The notes under the pieces were generated by a model. It did not search any database and was not told where the DNA came from. It worked only from the letters and a program-made list of their open reading frames with translations. Of a stretch of DNA of 5,974 nucleotides, positions 5,555 through 5,974 are shown in pieces (the first letter of the stretch is position 1; every line of letters begins with the position of its first letter). This DNA is from Eubacterium sp. (GTDB taxonomy: Bacteria > Bacillota > Clostridia > Oscillospirales > Acutalibacteraceae), in contig JAIDJS010000226.1 of NCBI GenBank assembly GCA_029052085.1, forward strand, positions 1,813-7,786. Reading direction: 5' to 3'. A program made the position numbers and the translations under genes.

Positions 5555-5974
5555 ATGGCAATGTTTGAATACGGAAAATATACGATTGATATTGATGAGG
5601 AAAAAACCGAAAAGTATTTTGAAGAAACTGAAATTAATGACTGTAAGGGTTTCAGAAATTTTCAGAAATATGTTGATGAAATGATGAGCGATGAAGAAAG
5701 GGCATTTTTCGAGTCACTTCATATAAATCTTTCAAAAGTTGATTATTGCTATGGCAGTCTTGATAAAGCGAAAAAATGGCATTGTAATATTCAAACATAT
5801 ATCATAGGTGAATTCTTGTTTTATCCCGAAACTGCTTCTGTAACACTTGATGAAGTAAGAGAAGAGGGAATTGAAATACTTGAAAATAATAAGACAAATG
5901 TTATTAATATAGGCAATTTTTATATACATATTCATACTCCTGAAATATATAACAACAGTGCTGATGATTATGAG
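5555..5974 (+). CDS. Protein of unknown function, 3' end cut off by window edge
   Basis: The frame is open for 140 codons to the window edge and begins MAMFEYGKYTIDIDEEKTEK. I do not recognise the family. The visible part is acidic and looks soluble: there is no signal peptide or membrane segment. An early region rich in Glu and Lys (about 13-60) is followed by VDYCYGSLDKAKKWHCN and a mixed alpha/beta stretch ending NIGNFYIHIHTPEIYNN. The start at 5555 is chosen because AAGGGA at 5540-5545 is nine bases upstream. An in-frame ATG at 5528 lacks a site and lies in the putative promoter; the ATG at 5561 is a further option. The gene follows the WYL terminator by about 57 bases on the same strand and probably has its own promoter. 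A link to the WYL pair is possible but not shown. Confidence 0.68.
   Translation, partial: MAMFEYGKYTIDIDEEKTEKYFEETEINDCKGFRNFQKYVDEMMSDEERAFFESLHINLSKVDYCYGSLDKAKKWHCNIQTYIIGEFLFYPETASVTLDEVREEGIEILENNKTNVINIGNFYIHIHTPEIYNNSADDYE

Noticed and set aside
5732..5935. Minus-strand open frame of 67 codons, Ile/Phe/Tyr-rich
   Set aside because: It is the shadow of the plus-strand gene at 5555, which has a ribosome binding site and an open frame to the window edge. The apparent hydrophobicity comes from AT-rich reverse codons.
1..5974. CRISPR array, tRNA, rRNA, insertion sequence or phage genes
   Set aside because: No spaced direct repeats, cloverleaf sequences, transposase or integrase motifs or terminal inverted repeats were seen on either strand.

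Overview
The window looks like a low-GC Gram-positive bacterium of the class Clostridia (Bacillota). The base composition is AT-rich, the ribosome binding sites are strong AGGTGAGG or GGAGG types, and the encoded proteins resemble clostridial families. No rRNA, tRNA, insertion sequence, integrase or CRISPR array is visible. The species cannot be named from the sequence.

Layout. Positions 1-592 (minus strand) hold most of a GNAT acetyltransferase gene whose 3' end lies outside the window. Positions 620-3199 (minus) encode an 859-residue translation-factor GTPase that is about 220 residues longer than TetM-type ribosomal protection proteins. The extra C-terminus is a nearly complete Rae1/YacP (NYN/PIN-like) endoribonuclease domain. 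The GTPase gene comes first and the GNAT gene follows after 27 bases, so the two probably form one operon. A divergent intergenic region (3200-3343) carries a good sigma-A-type promoter for the GTPase gene. It also carries a weaker promoter facing the other way, whose -10 box overlaps a perfect 12-bp palindrome. On the plus strand, two overlapping genes (3344-4582 and 4569-5477) encode a pair of WYL-domain proteins. The first has a winged-helix DNA-binding region; the second has no obvious one. A strong intrinsic terminator folds around the stop codon of the second. A further plus-strand gene of unknown function starts near 5555 and runs off the window.

How the genes may work together. TetM-class GTPases enter the factor-binding and decoding region of the ribosome. 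Rae1 is known from Bacillus subtilis to cleave mRNA in the ribosomal A site. Joining both in one chain suggests a GTP-driven factor that docks on the ribosome and cuts the mRNA, or that couples ribosome clearance to mRNA cleavage. WYL proteins are ligand-responsive regulators often linked to stress, DNA damage or phage defence, so the divergent WYL pair is a plausible controller of the fusion operon. The fusion architecture is read directly from the sequence. The shared regulation and the biological role are inference.
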